Both the position numbers and the translations under genes were made by a program. The notes beneath the pieces are model-generated. The model searched no databases, was not told the origin of the DNA, and saw only the letters and a list, made by a program, of their open reading frames with translations. A DNA stretch of 64,000 nt from NCBI GenBank assembly GCA_947650365.1, contig OX393550.1, positions 113,903,532 through 113,967,531 of the forward strand, in the 5' to 3' direction. Positions 32,901 through 44,997 of this stretch are shown here, piece by piece. Numbering within the stretch: the first letter of the stretch is position 1; each line of letters opens with the position of its first letter. The DNA comes from Chamaelirium japonicum. Taxonomy: Eukaryota; Streptophyta; Magnoliopsida; Liliales; Melanthiaceae.

Positions 32901-33401
32901 TGAGGCACGGATGCGTGCTTTCTTGGCGGACAGTGAAGCTTATCGCTTGAAATGGGCTTCGATGGAGGATGACCTTTCTTTGGTATTAGCAAAGGCCGAG
33001 TACGAGGAGCGTCGTCTTGGAGAGCAGCATGTACTTGCCACTGCGAGCCTTGTTCGGGCGCGGAAGAAGCTAGAGGCTGCTCGCGCATCTTTTGAGAAAG
33101 CTGAGACGATCGAGAAATCTTCTGGAGCAGATCTCGCAAAGAAACGTATTGAGCTGGCAACGCATCGGAAGCGGATAGCTTCTTGGTCTTCGGAGCTGCA
33201 GCGCATGGAGGTTACTGGCGGCGAGCTGCTCCAACGTCTTAAAGAATTTAACTCGCTTTACTAGCAGTGTCGCATTTCCTTTTCTTTCTTGTCATTTCTA
33301 CTGGATAGACTCATAGTTTTGCTTTCCTTTGTTTGGTGGTAACTTAATATCATGCATCTATTTTCTAGAATTGTCTTCTGGAATGGCAGAACTTGACGCG
33401 A

Positions 33402-34610
33402 TCTGATATCAACTAGATGAGATGCGTATGCTTGAAATAAACAAGTGCAGAATTTAAAGCATCAAATCAGATTTCAGCATAATAAAATCAGATTTCAGCA
33501 AAGCCTATTATCATGGTTCATCATTCATTCGATCCCAATCAGATTTAAGTCAACGAAATCATAAAACTGACAATAAGGACAATAATTTCAGATTGTTATA
33601 ACTGAATTCCAGCAATACTGAATAACATAATCTCAAATAATATGCCAATGTATCAAAGAACAACCACAAACCTAAACGATAAATCCTAATGGATGAGACT
33701 CTCGGGAAAAACAGAAAGTTAGGGATCCTAACATAAAATCAGCAACAAGGCCGGTTACTGGAAAGGAAAATATCACATGAAAAATCAGAGGACAATCCAA
33801 ACCGTGCTTAGGTCAATGCCGGTAGCTTTCCGATACTCCGTGTTGCAGATGAATGGCGCGGAAGGGGGAGGTGTGGTCCAGAAGACGGGGTGAAGAAGCC
33901 GAGACGATGATCTTGAAGAAGAAGAAACTCCACGTCGATCTTCCGTGAAGCCGAGGATGAATAGCGAGGCGACGGGGTAGAAGCTTGCGAAGGAAGAACA
34001 GGATGAGAAGCAAGGAAGAATTCGTCGGAAAGGATAAACCGAACAAGCGAGCCGCTTCTCCGTTTCTAGGGTTTCAATTTATCTTCATCTCCCTTTCATC
34101 AATTAGGGTTTGTAGCTTTATAGGGGATGAAACAATCAAAGAAGGCACACAAAAAAGGAAAGAAAGAGAGACGCGTGGGAGGAGAGAGAGAAGACCGCGG
34201 AAGAGAGAGAGAGGGTCGGTGTGTCCGCGGGAGAGGGAGAGAGGACCGGCCGGCTAGGGTTCGGTTAGATGTTTTGGGATTTTGATTTCCCTTAGAATCT
34301 CATCCATTGAGATTTAAGTTGTCCTAAGATCCTACGGCTAAAAAGTAAACACAGAAATGAGTCAGTTCGGCATCTGTGGCTCGAACCGGATGCGAACATG
34401 GCTCGCACCTACCCAAACCAGAAATAAAAACTAAAATAACTAAAGATCCGTTGGTCGGATCGAAATAAAGTAAAAACCAAAGTTGTCGGGCTTCGATTGA
34501 GCTTTCCACTGATGCAGACGGATCGACGATCGGCTTCCTGGATCTCCGGGGAGGGTGAAAATACACGATCAGCTGTAGGAAAACTGCACGTAGTAGGCTC
34601 GTCTGCATCA
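33402..34610 (-). repeat. Gypsy-II-family LTR with adjoining primer-site remnant, inside Gypsy-I
   Basis: 33415-34610 aligns along its whole length with the Gypsy-II LTR (AGATGAGATGCG...CGTCTGCATCA), with more divergence than the two Gypsy-II LTRs show to each other. The bases just left, TCTGATATCAACT (33402-33414), match the Gypsy-II primer site region (TCTGATACCAACT), so this is a 5' LTR plus the first internal bases rather than a clean solo LTR. It lies between pol and the antisense ORF of Gypsy-I. No matching target duplication was found. Confidence 0.75.
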
Positions 34611-34736
34611 GTTTGGTTGTGTTTTTTTTTTGTTTGGACTGAACCTTTACAGGCTGCCTACGTACCCTACTGAGAGGGATCAAGTCACACTTAGTTCCTT
34701 TTTTTTTTTTTTTTTGCAAGGAGTGTAGCCCTGCTT
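34611..34736 (-). other. Gypsy-I sequence just after pol
   Basis: Contains GGACTGAACCTTTACAGGCT and CTGAGAGGGATCAAGTCAC and two T-runs. Non-coding spacer between the integrase stop (34737) and the inserted LTR. Confidence 0.5.
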
Positions 34737-37700
34737 TTAGGCATAGTACCTTTTGAGGTACTTGCCATTGATAGGGCCGAGTGTAAGCCCTTCTGGCGTG
34801 GTGAGAAGATACGCACCGTTGGAGTAGACCTTTTTGACAGCGTGCGGTCCATCCCACTTGGCGTCGAACTTCTTTCCTCCTCGATGCGAAAGAATGATGG
34901 GGCGTTTAACTGCCAGCACCAATTCTCCTATTTGGAAGGACCGAGGGCGAATCCTTTTGTTGAAGGCTCGGGTCAACCTGGCTTGATAGCATTCCAGGCG
35001 TTGCTGGGCTTCGAGGCGCTTTTCATCCAAGGCTTCCAATTCTGCTAGGCGAAGTTGGGCGTTGTCGCCGTTGACGAGGCCTTCCTGAATGGCTATCCTG
35101 AGTGAAGGGATCTGGAGCTCGAGCGGGAGGACAGCTTCTACTCCGTATACCAGTGAGTACGGAGTTGCTTGTGTTGGCGTGCGAAAAGAGGTGCGATATG
35201 CCCATAGCGCTTCGCCCATGCGTTCATGCCAGTCTTTCTTTGATTTTGAGACGACTTTCTCCAAAAGTTTGCAGAGTGTTTTGTTGAAAGCTTCAGCTAG
35301 ACCGTTGGCCGAGGCGTTGTACATGGTTGAACACCTTTGCTTGATATCAAACTTGGCACAAAATTGGCTGACAGCGGCGTTTTTGAACTGTTTCTCGTTG
35401 TCCGTGACGATATAGCGAGGGATGTCGTACCGGAAAATGATGTTGTTCTGGATGAAGTTGATGACAGAGTGCCTGGTAACTTCTCGCAATGGTACTGCCT
35501 CAGCCCACTTGGAGAAGTAATTTGTTGCCGCCAGGATGTAAAGATGTTGCTTGGATGACCTGGGTAGCGGACCGACAATGTCAAGTCCCCATCCATCGAA
35601 GGGCCATGATGCGATGGTCGGATGCAAAGGTTCTGGAGACTGACGGATGTAGTCGCCATGCAACTGGCAAGTGTGGCATCTTTTTGCAAACTCAAGGGAG
35701 TCCTTGATCATAGTGGGCCAGTAGTACCCCATCCGCCTGATGCGGAAGTGAAGCTTCGGACCGGACTGATGTGAGCCACAGATCCCGGCATGGACTTCTT
35801 CTAGTGCTGTTTCCGCTTCTTCTTTTGCAAGACACCTCAGGAGCGCACCATCGTAGCTTCGACGGTACAACTTGTTGTTGAAGTGGAAGAATTTCAGAGA
35901 CCGCCGGCGAATGTCGACCTTACGCTTTGGATCTTCAGGGAGCTTCCCGTGGACCAGAAAGTCTATGAATGGTTGTCTCCAATCTAGCTCGTCAGTTACG
36001 AGAACGTGTACTGCATTGACTTGGTCCGGGATTCCCATAGGGAGGTCCTCCTCGGTGATCACCATCCTCTTACAAATAGGGATGATGAGTTGGCTTCTTT
36101 CTGGGAACGGAAGTGTAGCTGCTAAATTTGCGAGCGCATCAGCCTGCTGATTAAGGTTTCTGGGAACATGCTGGATTGAAGCATTTTCGAGCGTACCAAG
36201 GAGTTTCAGAGCTCGCAGATGCAATGGCACGAGATCTTTTTTGTTGACTTCGTATGCTCCCAATATTTGCTGAATGACGAGTTGAGAGTCGCCGAAAATT
36301 TCGAGCCCTTGAAGTTTCATATCATTGGCGAGTTCGAGGCCAATAATCAAGGCTTGATATTCCGCCCTGTTGTTGGAGCATGGTTCTGATAGTAGAAATG
36401 AGAAGGGGAGTACTTCATCGTTTGGCGTGACGAAGATAACCCCTGCTCTCGCCACGTCTTGCCTTGCCGCGCCGTCGAAGAACATTTTCCAAGAAGGGGC
36501 GATGTCGATGCAGAATACTTCTTCGTCTGGGAGATCTTCCGGTAGTTCCCATTCTGCTGGAAGGGGGTATTCTGCCAGGAAGTCTGCGAGAGCTTGACCT
36601 TTGACCATTTTACGAGGGACGAAGGTAATATCGAACTCGAGGAGGAGTAAAGCCCATTTGGCCAAACGTCCGGAGAGCACTGGCCTTGACATAATGTATT
36701 TGAGCGGGTCGGCTTTTGAGATAAGCCTGATGGCGTGAGCTAACACGTAGTGTCGCAGCTTCTTTGTAGCAAAGATGAGTGCCAGACAGACCTTCTCAAT
36801 CGGGGAGTAGTTTAGTTCCGCGCCGATGAGAGTGCGGCTCAAATAGTAGCATACTGTTTCCTTGCCTAGCTTGTTGTCTTGAGCCAGGAGTGCCCCCAAG
36901 GACTGCTCCTGGGCGCTGATGTAAAGGATCAATGGCTTTCCTTGAACTGGTGCTGTTAGAACTGGAGGCTTGAGTAAGTAATTCCTGATGTTTTGGAGGG
37001 CTTCCTGACAAGCTTCATCCCACTTGAATGGTGCTCCTTTCTTCATGAGGCGACTGAAGGGCCTACATTTTCCAGCTAAGTTGGCGATAAATCTCCTGAT
37101 ATACGCCAGATGGCCCTGGAGACCTCTGAGGTCTCTTACTGTTTTTGGGATTGGCATATTGAGAATAACATCTATTTTGGATTGATCTATCTCGATGCCC
37201 CGATGTCTGATGCAGGCACCAATAAGGCACACTACAATCCTGAACCCTTTTAGGGTTTTCTTTGGTCAATGACTAGGTTTTATTTATCAATATAGCGACG
37301 TATAGATCAAAAGGACAGCAACCAGAAGTTATCTTATGCAGTTCTAAAGTTTATGCAATCAACATAAAGCAGGGTTAAGACTTAAAACAATTAAAGAGCG
37401 CAATACTATCACAAAAAACTGATTTCAGCACATAATAGGGTCAATCGCAGCAATAGATATGTAAATTGGACAATAGGCATGCAACAGATTTTCACTAAAA
37501 TAGGTTACGAATGCTTGCTAGGGTTACCGACAGACGATATATGGCGAATCTAATAAATAGGCAAAGTTATGGCTTCAACTAGCGATGAAAAGGATGATGA
37601 CGGCTGCGATGCGGAGCGGAGGCAATGGAAACTAATGAAAACGAAGCGGATGCGATGGGAAAATAAAGGAAAAGGAAAGATACTGCCTGGGGTTTCCCGC

Positions 37701-39606
37701 CGTGGGTCGATTGCAAGGATGCGCCGACGATCCTGCACACGGAGCAAGGCCGGACGTCGGGAGAAGCCGGAACCTTCGGAAAACGAAGCCCAAAGCCTTC
37801 ACGAGGCGAAGTCGTGGAATCGGCGAGGATCGGGGACACGAGTCTCGCCCGGAAGCACTCACGAAGAGGCACGAATTTCAGCAACTATCAAAATCTGATT
37901 TTTTTCTTCTTCCTTCATCTTCTTGTAGAGTTAGGGTTTTGTTTCGATGGCTAGGATTAAAGACCAATTAGGGTTTGATGGTGGGGATTCAAAGGGTTAA
38001 AAAAGGCAATGAAAAGGGAGAAAAACAAGGGAGAGAAGAGAGAGAAGAGAGAGGTCGGACGGTGGGGCCGGGGCTTCTTCCGCGCGGACAAGGAGGGGGG
38101 GGGGGCGTTCGGTTCACGGGAAAGGAAGGGGAGGGGGTGCGGTAATGCATGGGAAGGTTTATTGGGCTTAAGATAAGCCCAATAACATTCTAATTGAAGC
38201 CCATAAGTGCCACGTCATCTAAATTATGTTATTTCGCCATCTAACCGTCGGTTTCGAGATCTAATCTCGTCCGTCGGTACCCCGCAAACACACGCACCCA
38301 TAATTTTATTAAGATCATGCTAAAACTCACCCGAGAAGACCCGGATTCAATCCGAAAAGCCCTCGGATGAGATCATGGACATCCCCCATGAACTGGGCAA
38401 AAACAGAAATAAAACTAAATGCTGAAATAAGGCCAAAAACAGGGAAAAATGGCCAAAAACTGAAACAAATGACTAATAAGTCCCATGCGACTAATATCAT
38501 CCAAACATAACATAAAAATGACAGTAAATAAATATCTCTGACGATAATCTGAAGATGCGGCGTAGATCTGAAGGTGCTGATCAGGTCTTCATCAATGTCG
38601 TACGACAAAGCCGAGAAACTTTCCCGAAGAGACTCCAAGTGCGCATTTAAGCGGGTTCATGCGGAGCTGGTATCTTCGAAGCCGCTTGAAGATTAGCTCG
38701 AGGTCTTGAAGATGCGCTGACTTTTGTCTTGATTTTACCACGAGGTCGTCAACGTAGCATTCCACATTCTGATGAAGGATATCGTCGAAATTTTTTTGCA
38801 TGGCTCGTTGGTAGGTAGCTCCTGCATTTTTCAAGCTGAAAGGCATAACTTTGTAGTAGTAGATCCCTTTTGGCGTGCGGAATGCCATAAGCTCTTCATC
38901 TTTGGGCGCCATCCGGATCTGGTTGTAGCCTGAGGATCCATCCATGAAGGTTAGTGTTTCATGGCCTGTTGTCGCATCCACCATCAGTTCTGTGATTGGT
39001 AGTGGGAAGTCATCTTTGGGGCATGCATTGTTTAAGTCCCTGAAGTCCACGCATACTCTGATTTGGCCGTTCTTCTTCTTGACTGGGACCACGCTGGAGA
39101 TCCACGTTGGATATTTAACTTCTCGGATGAAGCCGGCTTCAATGAGCTTGTTGACTTCGCCTTCTATTTGCGGTACTAGTTCCATGTCTGACAGCAAGCT
39201 GGTGTACTGCAATCTTGGGGTCAAGTCCGGACATTTCCTTGTAGGACCATGCGAAAACATCTCTGTATTCTTGGAGTAACTTGATGTATGCGGCCTCCTC
39301 TTCGGGAGTCTCCTGCACTTACGAATGTGGGCCGAGGATCCTCCTGCGTTCCCAAGTTGATTTCCTTCAAATCGTCGACGGTAGATTGCCCCCCTTCTTC
39401 GAGGACTGGCGGGGCGTCTGGCAACTCGTCGTCCGAAGTAGAAGTTGCGTCGATTGGAGAGTCGGAAATTGTGATATGATTAACAGAGACCAGAATGAAG
39501 TCGATGACGTCGTCAGTTTGGAAGAATGATATGGGTGGGAGGGTGGGAACGTTATTTCTCACCTCAGTAGGTGATTTTCCCAGACGGTCGAATACTGACC
39601 TTTGCT
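34737..39606 (-). pseudogene. Gypsy-I pol: RT, RNase H, archaeal RNase H, integrase; frameshifted and interrupted
   Basis: The RT N-terminal region (39606-39221) is spread over three frames: FDRLGK..., NNVPTLPPISFFQTDDVIDF, DVFAWSY. RT proper (39260-38600) shows IREVKYPTWISSVVPVKKKNGQIRVCVDFRDLN, FMDGSSGYNQI and the catalytic ECYVDDLVVKS. A 1387-bp solo LTR splits it after LGFVVRH. It resumes at 37202 (RGIEIDQSKIDVI...) and stays open to 34737. The first RNase H lacks its first catalytic Asp (LYISAQEQSLGA). A second, archaeal-type RNase H has FFDGAAR, NNRAEYQALIIGLE, GDSQLVIQ and NQQADALAN. Integrase has an HHCC finger (HAGICGSH...CHTCQLH) and D-D-E residues in LDIVGPLP, VTDNEKQF and NGLAEAFNKT. 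Replication and integration enzymes, non-functional here. Confidence 0.92.
37208..38594. mobile_element. Solo LTR inserted in Gypsy-I RT, TSD ATGTC
   Basis: Starts TGATGCAGGCACC and ends GGTCTTCATCA. It is flanked by ATGTC at 37203-37207 and 38595-38599. Removing it restores the RT reading frame (VVRH|RGIE) exactly. TG...CA ends, a 5-bp TSD, 1387 bp and no coding capacity make a solo LTR most likely. It shares the TGATG start and CATCA end with the Gypsy-II LTR, but the body does not match, so it belongs to a different family. Confidence 0.88.
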
Positions 39607-42600
39607 TTACTTGTCTGACTGGCCCAAGTCTTTTGAATATTGATACGGGATTTTGACTTGCCTGGTTTTTGATGCTCTTCTTTTGCTTCTGAGGTATGGT
39701 CTGACGTCGAGCTCGATATTGCCTTCTTTTGGCGCCCTTGTAGCGGGATGAACGACATTGGTGGAGCGTGCATCGGAGGCTGACGATCCCTCTTCCGCTT
39801 CATCTACCAACTTCACCTCAATGTAGTTAGAGGTGAAGGTCTTCTCTCCTGTTATCTTGATGACCATCGGGGTTTGACGGGAGCCGATGCCTCGCCGATT
39901 TGGTGGGATCAGCTCGCCACCTTGGAGTAAGTGGGCTTGAGTCTTAGTCATCCCGTGTGGTATTGGAGCTGGCAGGAGTGTACTCATATGTGCGGCACTA
40001 TCTTCGTCGTAGCCAGCTTTGAACAGCAGCTTGGCGGCATTTTGCCCCCAGCTTCCTTTTGGCTTGAATGCGAGTTGGCTGGATTTGAAGGAATCGATAG
40101 GTTTTGGCGGACCTGAAGCTTGCCCCTGGCTGGGTAGCGGCAGTGTCATCTCTTGCAGAGTGATGACATTATCCTCCGATAGCGGCTGAACCATTTCTTT
40201 TGGCGGGGCAAAAGATGGTGCTTCATGTTTGCGCAGCCACTGAGGCATGAGGCGCAGAACTGGCGTAGTTTGGACAGGCAACGGAGTATGCGGCATGGAT
40301 TTTGGCTTGGAGTTGATGCGCATCCTTCGTCTTGGCACTAGCACTTCTTTGACTTTGTGTATCGCCTTAGATGGTGGCACTGGATTTGGAGTTTGCAGAG
40401 CCTCATCCTGCTCTATCTTTTTAGCTTTCTGAGTCCGAGGAGCTTTAGCTGGAAGGACTTCTGCAACGAGGTCCTTTGCTTGGTAAAATTTGGCATCAGC
40501 GAGGTGTGCTTCGGTCTCATTGAATGGTTTGTCATCTGCAATGATGCATTTCTCCAGGCCCTCCTCATAGTACTTGAGGCATTGGTGCCAAGTGGAAACT
40601 ATAACACCGTTTTCATGTAGCCACGGTCTTCCTAGCAAGAGGCGATATGATGTCTGACAGTCAATGACATGGAAGAGAACTGTCGTGTCAAGCTGGCTGA
40701 TGGAGAGTTTTAGACGAATGATTCCTATGGTGGACTGTCCGCCTTGGTTGAACCCTTGAATGACCAGCTGGCTTTGTGAAAGTTGGTCGGTGGTGATGCC
40801 GAGCTGCCGCATTGTTTGGATGGGCATGATGTTGACGGCGGAGCCGCAATCCAACAGGATTCGATTTATAGGCTTCTCGTTGATGTATCCCGAGACATAG
40901 ACTGGTCGATTGTGCAGTCGTGATCCAAGCTGCAAATCCTCGTCCGAGAAAGTTATCGTTGCGTTGCAGGAGACAATAGTTTCATCTTCCTTGACATTTT
41001 TCTTCTTTCTTTTGTAGCTGTCTGGATTTGTCAAAGCCTCGGCCATTGCTAGGCGAGCCTTCTTTGGGAGGTGTAGTGCTTCTATGAGCGGCAAGTGCAA
41101 GATTGCCTCATCGTGGGCAGCAGCACTTTCTTTATCGAAATTATCCTCCTCGTCGTCGGAGTTGCTTTCTTCAGGGGACTCGATCTTGTTTCCTTCCGGC
41201 GCCATGTGGATTTCGACCATGCAACAGGAGGCTCTGTGCTGTTGATCAGCTGGGAGGAAGTAATCGGGGAAGAATTCTTGCAACGTTGCCGGCTCCGGAG
41301 TGTTTTGCAGGAGGAGATCATCAGGATCTGCTGGTGGTACTTTGAATGCTTGATTCCCTAGAGCTTTACTTTTCTTCTTGTAAGTCCTTCGTTCAGGAAG
41401 TTTTCTTGTCACCCGATCTAGCTTGCGACTTCTTGCCGGCCATGGCCTTCGTCTGCGAGGTAGCATGATCCATGCGTCTTCATCAGTGGATTCTCCCTCA
41501 CGAAGGTGAAGGTTTGAAGTGGTAGCTGCAGTTTCTTCGTGGGTCGGGGAGACTTGCTCCTCTGGAGACTCCACTGGCTCATCTTCTGATCCCCAGCCGG
41601 TGGGTTTGATTTCTTCCGTTGGGACAAACAAAGGTTTGGAGTAGAGAACGTAGTAGTCAAACTTACCTGAGGGCTGGCCTAACAGACCGACCTCCGGGTC
41701 TCCTTGCTCGTACCTTGTCTGGAGATTTTGTTGGGACATGGCTTTGTTCGAGCGAAATGTCGATGTAGGCGACGGTTGCCCCCAGGGTAGTGACGTTTCT
41801 TCCTCAGCGAGCGCAGGAGCGTACCGTTGTCGCCTCGAGACCTTCCGTCGTGGAGCTAACTTCGCAATTGGTCTCTGGCGATTGATGCGCAACTTGGGCC
41901 TTCTCTGATGTGCAGCAACAAGTACTGGTTGAAACGAACCGAAGATGATGGACGTCATGTTTGCTGTTGCAACGTCGCCGGAGTCGATCTCAATTTTCCC
42001 TTGCTTTGCGAGCGTCATGATCTTTTCTTTGAAGACGAAACATTTCTCGATAGGATGGCTAACCACTCGATGATATTTGCAGAAGAGTGGATCATTGACA
42101 CGATGCATCTGTTTGGGCCTTTTTGAAGGAGGAAGCTCGATCATCTTCTCTTGTAGCAGCTGATCAAACATGGAGGAGACTTCCGAGTCTGGAAAGGGAT
42201 ATTCTTTGGCCTCAAGCTCTTCAAGAGTCATCCTCGACTGTCTTTGGGGTGGAGGCGGTGGTATGGCAGCTCCTTTTTCTTGATCCGACTTACTGCTGAT
42301 TTTGAGTGGCTTGGAGGCTGATACGATGTCGGCGACGTTAACTTGCTTTGATTTGGGTGCCGGTGGTTTGTCTTTCTTCTCCACCTTCAGGAAGTCTTTG
42401 GCCTTTGAGTCCCCGCAATTTGCTAAGCTGAGCTCCATGTCGTGGGCTCGAGTTGCGAGTTCTTCGAAGGACCGAGGCTTGATCCCCTTAAGGATGTAAA
42501 GTAAGCCCCAGTGCATGCCTTGGGTACACATCTCGAAAGCCGAGTCTTCAGACAAGCGGTCTCGTGAATTCAGGGCGAGATTTCTCCATCGATCGATGTA

Positions 42601-43746
42601 GTCGATTACTGATTCGTCCTTCCTTTGCTTGACGGCAGTAAGCTCGGTCATGCTAACGATGTGCCGAGTGCTGTAGAAGCGGTTAAAGAATTCCCTCTCC
42701 ATCTGATCCCAGCTGTCAATGGATCCTGGAGGAAGATCAACATACCAGTAAAAAGCATTACCTTTGAGGGTGCGAACGAACTGCTTCACCATCTCATCGC
42801 CGTATGTGCCGGCGTTATTGCAAGTTTCGACAAAGTGGGCAATGTGTTGTCTTGGATTGCCCTTCCCGTCGAAGTGCTGGAACTTTGGCGGCTGGAACCC
42901 GGTAGGGAAGCGCAGCTGTTGGATCCTTGTGGTGTAAGGCTTTGAATATGCCACCGTAATCGGAGGTAGGCTGCCGCCGTGGGAACGCATCATATCAGCC
43001 ACCAGTGCTTGTATTTGCTAGGCATTCATCGTTGCTGCCACCGAATGTTGCGCGGCCACCGAGACTGGCACGGGAGCCGAGGAAAGTGCAGGAGTAGTTG
43101 CGAGTATTGCCGGGCCAACTTCTGCAAGAGCGGGAGTTGGAGACGGAGCTGGAGCAGCTACTGGAGAAGCAAGAGGTTGACTGAATGTTCCGGCATCCCT
43201 GGCACTCAGCCTTTGAAGCAAGGTGTTGATGTGACGATCTTTCTCTTCCATTAGTCGGGTGAGTTGTGCCATGTGTTCACCCATTTGCATGACTTGGAGC
43301 TGGAGAGGGGACGGAGGATGATGACGCAGGACATCTTGGTGTTGCATACCTGCATCGTCGCCGTCATCGTCGAAGACGTAGTTGCGTCGACTCGCTTCTG
43401 CTTGATGGCGGACGTTTGCCCCCTGCAAAGGAGGTACACGGCCCGCTGGAGAACCCGAATGGGTTCGGGGTTGGGGCTGGTCCTCCCCAAATTTCTGGAC
43501 TTGAATTCCAGAATCGAGGCTTGTTTCTTCATGCACCAAGGCCTTATTGGTGCTTTGGCGAGCGTCTTCGGCAGCAGTTTCTGGCGTGAAGAAGTCCGCA
43601 AGAGTTTGAGTACGCCGAGTGTAGACGCGTACTACCGGGGGAACTTCATCCTCCGGGTTTTCTGGATCGCCGTGTTGGAGTAGCGGAGACTCGGCGATAG
43701 GTGAGAGGCTTGTTGGAGCAAACGTATCATCGTTTGTCCCGGCCAT
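39607..43746 (-). pseudogene. Gypsy-I gag-protease with one in-frame stop
   Basis: Starts at MAGTNDDTFAPTS (43746), about 70 bases from the LTR. One frame runs to 39607, broken only by a TAG at 43018-43020 (probably from CAG). The capsid-like retrotransposon gag region follows: PPKFQHFDGKGNPRQHIAHF, GNAFYWYVDLPPGSIDSWDQMEREFFNRFY, ESVIDYIDRWRNL. The protease region shows INRILLDCGSAVNIMP near 40830-40870, where D-C-G-S stands in for the usual D-S/T-G-A/S. Long linkers on both sides of the protease are normal for Tat elements. Gag forms the particle and the protease processes the polyprotein. Confidence 0.88.
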
Positions 43747-43794
43747 GGCGAACTTGAAGCAACTCCTTCAAACGTACGGATGAAAACAGAGGAT

Positions 43795-43812
43795 GTCCGA
43801 CCGGGCGTGCCA
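43795..43812 (-). promoter_or_regulatory. Gypsy-I primer-binding site
   Basis: TGGCACGCCCGG reads on the minus strand from 43812, six bases after the LTR end (ACCACA at 43819-43824). The matching tRNA is not identified by eye. Confidence 0.7.
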
Positions 43813-44842
43813 GAAATCTGTGGTCGCGGAAAAAAGATACGGGTCGTCTTTATTGCGGATCACACAAGATTACAGATGTGCGCCGGGAACCTGGTGGCTC
43901 GGGTGTGGCGAGCCTGGGTGCGGCGAATGTTTGATCAGGAGATTGTGGGAGAGATCCTCTGGAGGGTCCCTTTGATCCGCGTCTCCACGTGGTATTCGTG
44001 CGAGAGCTCTGAAGGGGTTGCCCGGGACAGAGGTCTTTACAGGGTGAGGGTTTCTTGAGAGGATAAGGAATATCGGCCATTGATTTTGTCCCGTCCGTGC
44101 TTCGCGCTTTCTCGGCAAGGGAGGCTTTGGGCTTCGTTCCTCGGTCTTCGTGTCTTTCTCGATCCTTGCTAGACCTCGGCGTCCTTGATCGTCGGTTCGC
44201 GGCGTCGATCGTGCTTTTGGCGTCGGCTTTGGCTTTGGCTTTCGGCTTTGGCTTTGCTTTGGCGTGGCTCTGGCTTTTGCTTTGCTTTGGCGCTTGCGCT
44301 TGAACGTAGACGGGTAGAGACTTGCGATGCTTTAGTTCTTCCGGACTTCGCGTCATATCGGCTAGAACGTGCGGTGCTTTGCTCGTGACCGGCGTAGTTG
44401 CTTGGCTTTGGCACTTGCGTTGCTTTGGCGCGAGCTTTACCGGTGCGTTTGCTTTGGCTTCTTGCGTTGGCTTTGGCTTTAGCTTTGACTCGATCTTCTT
44501 CTCGAACGGCGATGGCTGCTTCTTCAGGACTTCTTTATTCTTCCGGCTTCCTCGACGGTTGTGGCGTCGGCTGGTTTCTTCTCTGGGCGTATTTGGCTTG
44601 ATCGGAGTTGAAGGCTTCTTGTGGAGATGGTGGGTGTAGCACCGATCTCCGTGCGACGGTTGTAGCGTCGGCTTCGGTTGATGGAGATGGCGGGGGTAGC
44701 ACCGATCTCCGCACGACGGTTGTAGCGTCGGCTTTTGTTGACGAAGACGGCAGGGGTAGCACCGGCTTCAGGCCTTCTTCTCCAAGCTTTCTTCTTCGTG
44801 CGAGGAGTCGATGCCTTTGTTGAAGACGACGGGTGTTGTTGG

Positions 44843-44997
44843 TATTAGAGAGTTTTGTGTTTGTCCTTATTCTTAATAAGTTTGTCCTTATTATTAATAA
44901 GTGTATTCTCTGAGGACTTTATTGTAAACCTGATATTTACTAAGTTATAAAAGGAGTTAGGGTTAATTACCCTAACTCACGCGTTTTCGTTCCTTCA
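44843..44997 (+). repeat. Copia-2 5' LTR (155 bp)
   Basis: TATTAGAGAG...TTCCTTCA with TATA box TTATAAAAGG (44945-44954). Two substitutions versus the 3' LTR (ATTATTAATAAG/ATTATAAATAAG and CCCTAAC/CCATAAC). Confidence 0.95.

Larger units (their letters stand above)
29258..33264 (+). pseudogene. Antisense ORF of Gypsy-I with plant mobile domain (PMD), spliced, degenerate
   Basis: An extra gene carried by the retrotransposon on the opposite strand. A candidate first exon starts at 29258, with a possible donor at 29345 and acceptor TTTTTTTCAG at 30060. The frame then stays open from 30062 to a TGA at 30404-30406 and continues with YLGGFRDWKREL and CEQWCPETNTFLTGAGEIGITLRDVHIISGCP, the PMD signature. 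It shifts frame near 30768, has a TAA at 30817, and runs on with CRFALPWNGDVIRPGTFLAAARM and LAPAILCSLYQGL. A second shift lies near 31610. An 85-bp intron at 32206-32290 (GCAG|GTATCT ... TTGGCAG|GTT) joins the frames in phase. The tail (32587-33264) is a Glu/Lys/Ala-rich likely coiled coil, after a TAG at 32521. PMD proteins are related to transposon-derived plant MAIN-like proteins; the role within the retroelement is unknown. Confidence 0.78.
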
